NCBI RefSeq assembly: GCF_005938125.1
Contig: NZ_VCQN01000001.1
Coordinates: 1,426,001-1,490,000, forward strand
DNA length: 64,000 bases
Reading direction: 5' to 3'
Source: Bacillus sp. BHET2
GTDB taxonomy: Bacteria; Bacillota; Bacilli; Bacillales; Bacillaceae_B
A program made the position numbers and the translations under genes. Every line of letters starts with the position of its first letter. Positions within the stretch are counted from its first letter, which is position 1. The notes beneath the pieces are model-generated. The model made no database searches. It was not told the DNA's origin and saw only the letters and a program-made list of their open reading frames with translations. Below, piece after piece: positions 63,118 to 64,000 of this stretch.

Positions 63118-64000
63118 ATGAGCATTTACCGTATAGATTCTCGAATTTCCCTAGTTGACCTAATGGATTTATCATTACAGGAACGTACTGGGAGCTATAT
63201 AATTAAAGAAAAATCCCTAACGATAATCGAAACATCTGCCAGTCCTTCTATACCTCATCTAAAAAAAGGTCTCTCTAAGTTAAACATTAATCTAGAAGAT
63301 ATTCAATACATAATTTTAACCCATATCCATCTTGATCATGCTGGAGGTGCTGGCCTCTTTCTTGAAGAATGCCCTAATGCAAAGGTCATTGTTCACCCGA
63401 AAGGACGACGCCACCTTGTAGACCCCGGACGATTGATTGCAGGTGCGAAGGCTGTGTATGGAGAGAAATTTAATGAACTGTTTGACCCGATTGTACCTAT
63501 ACCAGAAGACAGGATGTTGGTGATGGAGCACGAGGAAAAATTGACGCTGAGTAATAGCTGTACCTTAACGTTTTACCACACTCCTGGACATGCTAACCAT
63601 CATTTCAGTATTTTTGACTCGGTTTCAAATGGAATGTTCACTGGTGATACATGCGGGATTCAATATACCGTGGGATCTAAACACTTTTATTTCCCGTCCA
63701 CCTCACCCAATCAATTTAACCCCGATGAGATGAAAAATTCTATCCGTATGTATAAGGATCTGAAGCTGGATCGTTTGTACTTTGGTCACTACGGGGTAAC
63801 CGAAGAAGTGTCGTTTGCCCTTTCGGAAGTGGAAAAAGGGCTTGACTTTTTTATGGAAAAAAGCAGGGAAACTTTTTCTTCTCATAGTACAATCGAGGAT
63901 AACGTAGAAGCAATCACTTCTGTCCTTTTTAATCTCACCAAGAGTAAAATGATCCAAAAAGGAGTCGATCCGGAGAACCCAATATTCCAATTATTACTGC
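63118..64000 (+). CDS. Metallo-beta-lactamase-fold hydrolase (C-terminus cut by window edge)
   Basis: At least 294 codons, open to the end of the window. It begins MSIYRIDSRISLVDLMDLSL and contains the metal motif THIHLDHAGGAGLF (about residues 67-80), a further His in TPGHANHHFSIF (about 159-170), GDTCGIQY (Asp ligand about 181) and FGHYG (about 222). This is a glyoxalase-II-like member of the MBL superfamily; substrate unknown. ATG four to five bases after GGAAAGGATTGATTGG. It is divergent from ykuJ. Confidence 0.85.
   Translation, partial: MSIYRIDSRISLVDLMDLSLQERTGSYIIKEKSLTIIETSASPSIPHLKKGLSKLNINLEDIQYIILTHIHLDHAGGAGLFLEECPNAKVIVHPKGRRHLVDPGRLIAGAKAVYGEKFNELFDPIVPIPEDRMLVMEHEEKLTLSNSCTLTFYHTPGHANHHFSIFDSVSNGMFTGDTCGIQYTVGSKHFYFPSTSPNQFNPDEMKNSIRMYKDLKLDRLYFGHYGVTEEVSFALSEVEKGLDFFMEKSRETFSSHSTIEDNVEAITSVLFNLTKSKMIQKGVDPENPIFQLLL

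Overview
The window is chromosomal DNA of a low-to-moderate G+C, aerobic, endospore-forming Bacillaceae bacterium. The gene order closely follows the Bacillus subtilis segment that runs from ykuJ to ylbB, here printed in reverse: ylbB-ylbA-ctaM-ctaGFEDCB/ctaA-pycA-ftsW-ylaN-glsA-ylaL-ylaK-ylaJ-ylaI-ylaH-typA-ylaF-yktC-ykzI-yktB-yktA-speA-SR1-slp-pdhDCBA-ykyA-def-ykrA-rpoY-rnjA-ktrC-(cyd/yth)-yknVU-ykuV-ykuU-ykuT-dapL-dapH-ccpC-darB-ykuJ. Strong purine-rich ribosome binding sites, TTG/GTG starts, spore-associated genes (YlaJ/YhcN type) and caa3 oxidase with a lipoprotein CtaC all fit this assignment. A marine-clade genus such as Rossellomorea is possible, but that is only an impression. Identifications by family are from recalled family sequences and local gene order; no search was run.

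Region 1-10.6 kb: a truncated CBS-domain protein, YlbA, an AI-2E-type permease, then the complete cytochrome caa3 oxidase set (ctaB-C-D-E-F, ctaG, DUF420/CtaM) with divergent ctaA. A 126-bp tandem repeat separates ctaF from ctaG. Region 10.6-24.8 kb: pyruvate carboxylase, FtsW, and the yla housekeeping cluster (YlaN, glutaminase, PhoH/YlaK, YlaJ lipoprotein, TypA GTPase) plus inositol monophosphatase. Region 24.8-31.7 kb: ykt genes, a nitronate monooxygenase-like protein, SpeA arginine decarboxylase, and a clear SR1-type dual-function RNA with its 39-residue SR1P peptide and two CcpN-like operators, then a polysaccharide deacetylase lipoprotein. Region 31.7-40 kb: pyruvate dehydrogenase operon pdhABCD with a striking palindrome upstream, YkyA, peptide deformylase and a HAD phosphatase. 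Region 39.7-47.3 kb: a hairpin/repeat-rich gap with a possible 23-residue cationic peptide, RNA polymerase epsilon plus RNase J1, KtrC, a cytochrome bd-type oxidase pair with Rex-like boxes, and a NERD-domain protein preceded by a six-unit array of exactly 20-bp period. Region 47.3-64 kb: the heterodimeric ABC exporter YknUV, the thiol/peroxide pair YkuV-YkuU, mechanosensitive channel YkuT, an ABC-2 operon ending in a decayed gene, lysine/diaminopimelate genes dapL-dapH, CcpC, a TauE-like permease, c-di-AMP-binding DarB, YkuJ, and a metallo-beta-lactamase-fold hydrolase cut by the window end.

Functionally the window is central carbon and energy metabolism: PDH and pyruvate carboxylase share pyruvate, CcpC and SR1 (through CcpN) sense carbon status, DarB is known in B. 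subtilis to bind PycA, and two alternative terminal oxidases (caa3 and bd-type) are present with different candidate redox controls. The most unusual signals are the 20-bp iteron-like array before the NERD gene, the palindrome before pdhA, the tandem structured repeat inside the cta cluster, and the unannotated short peptide at 39985.
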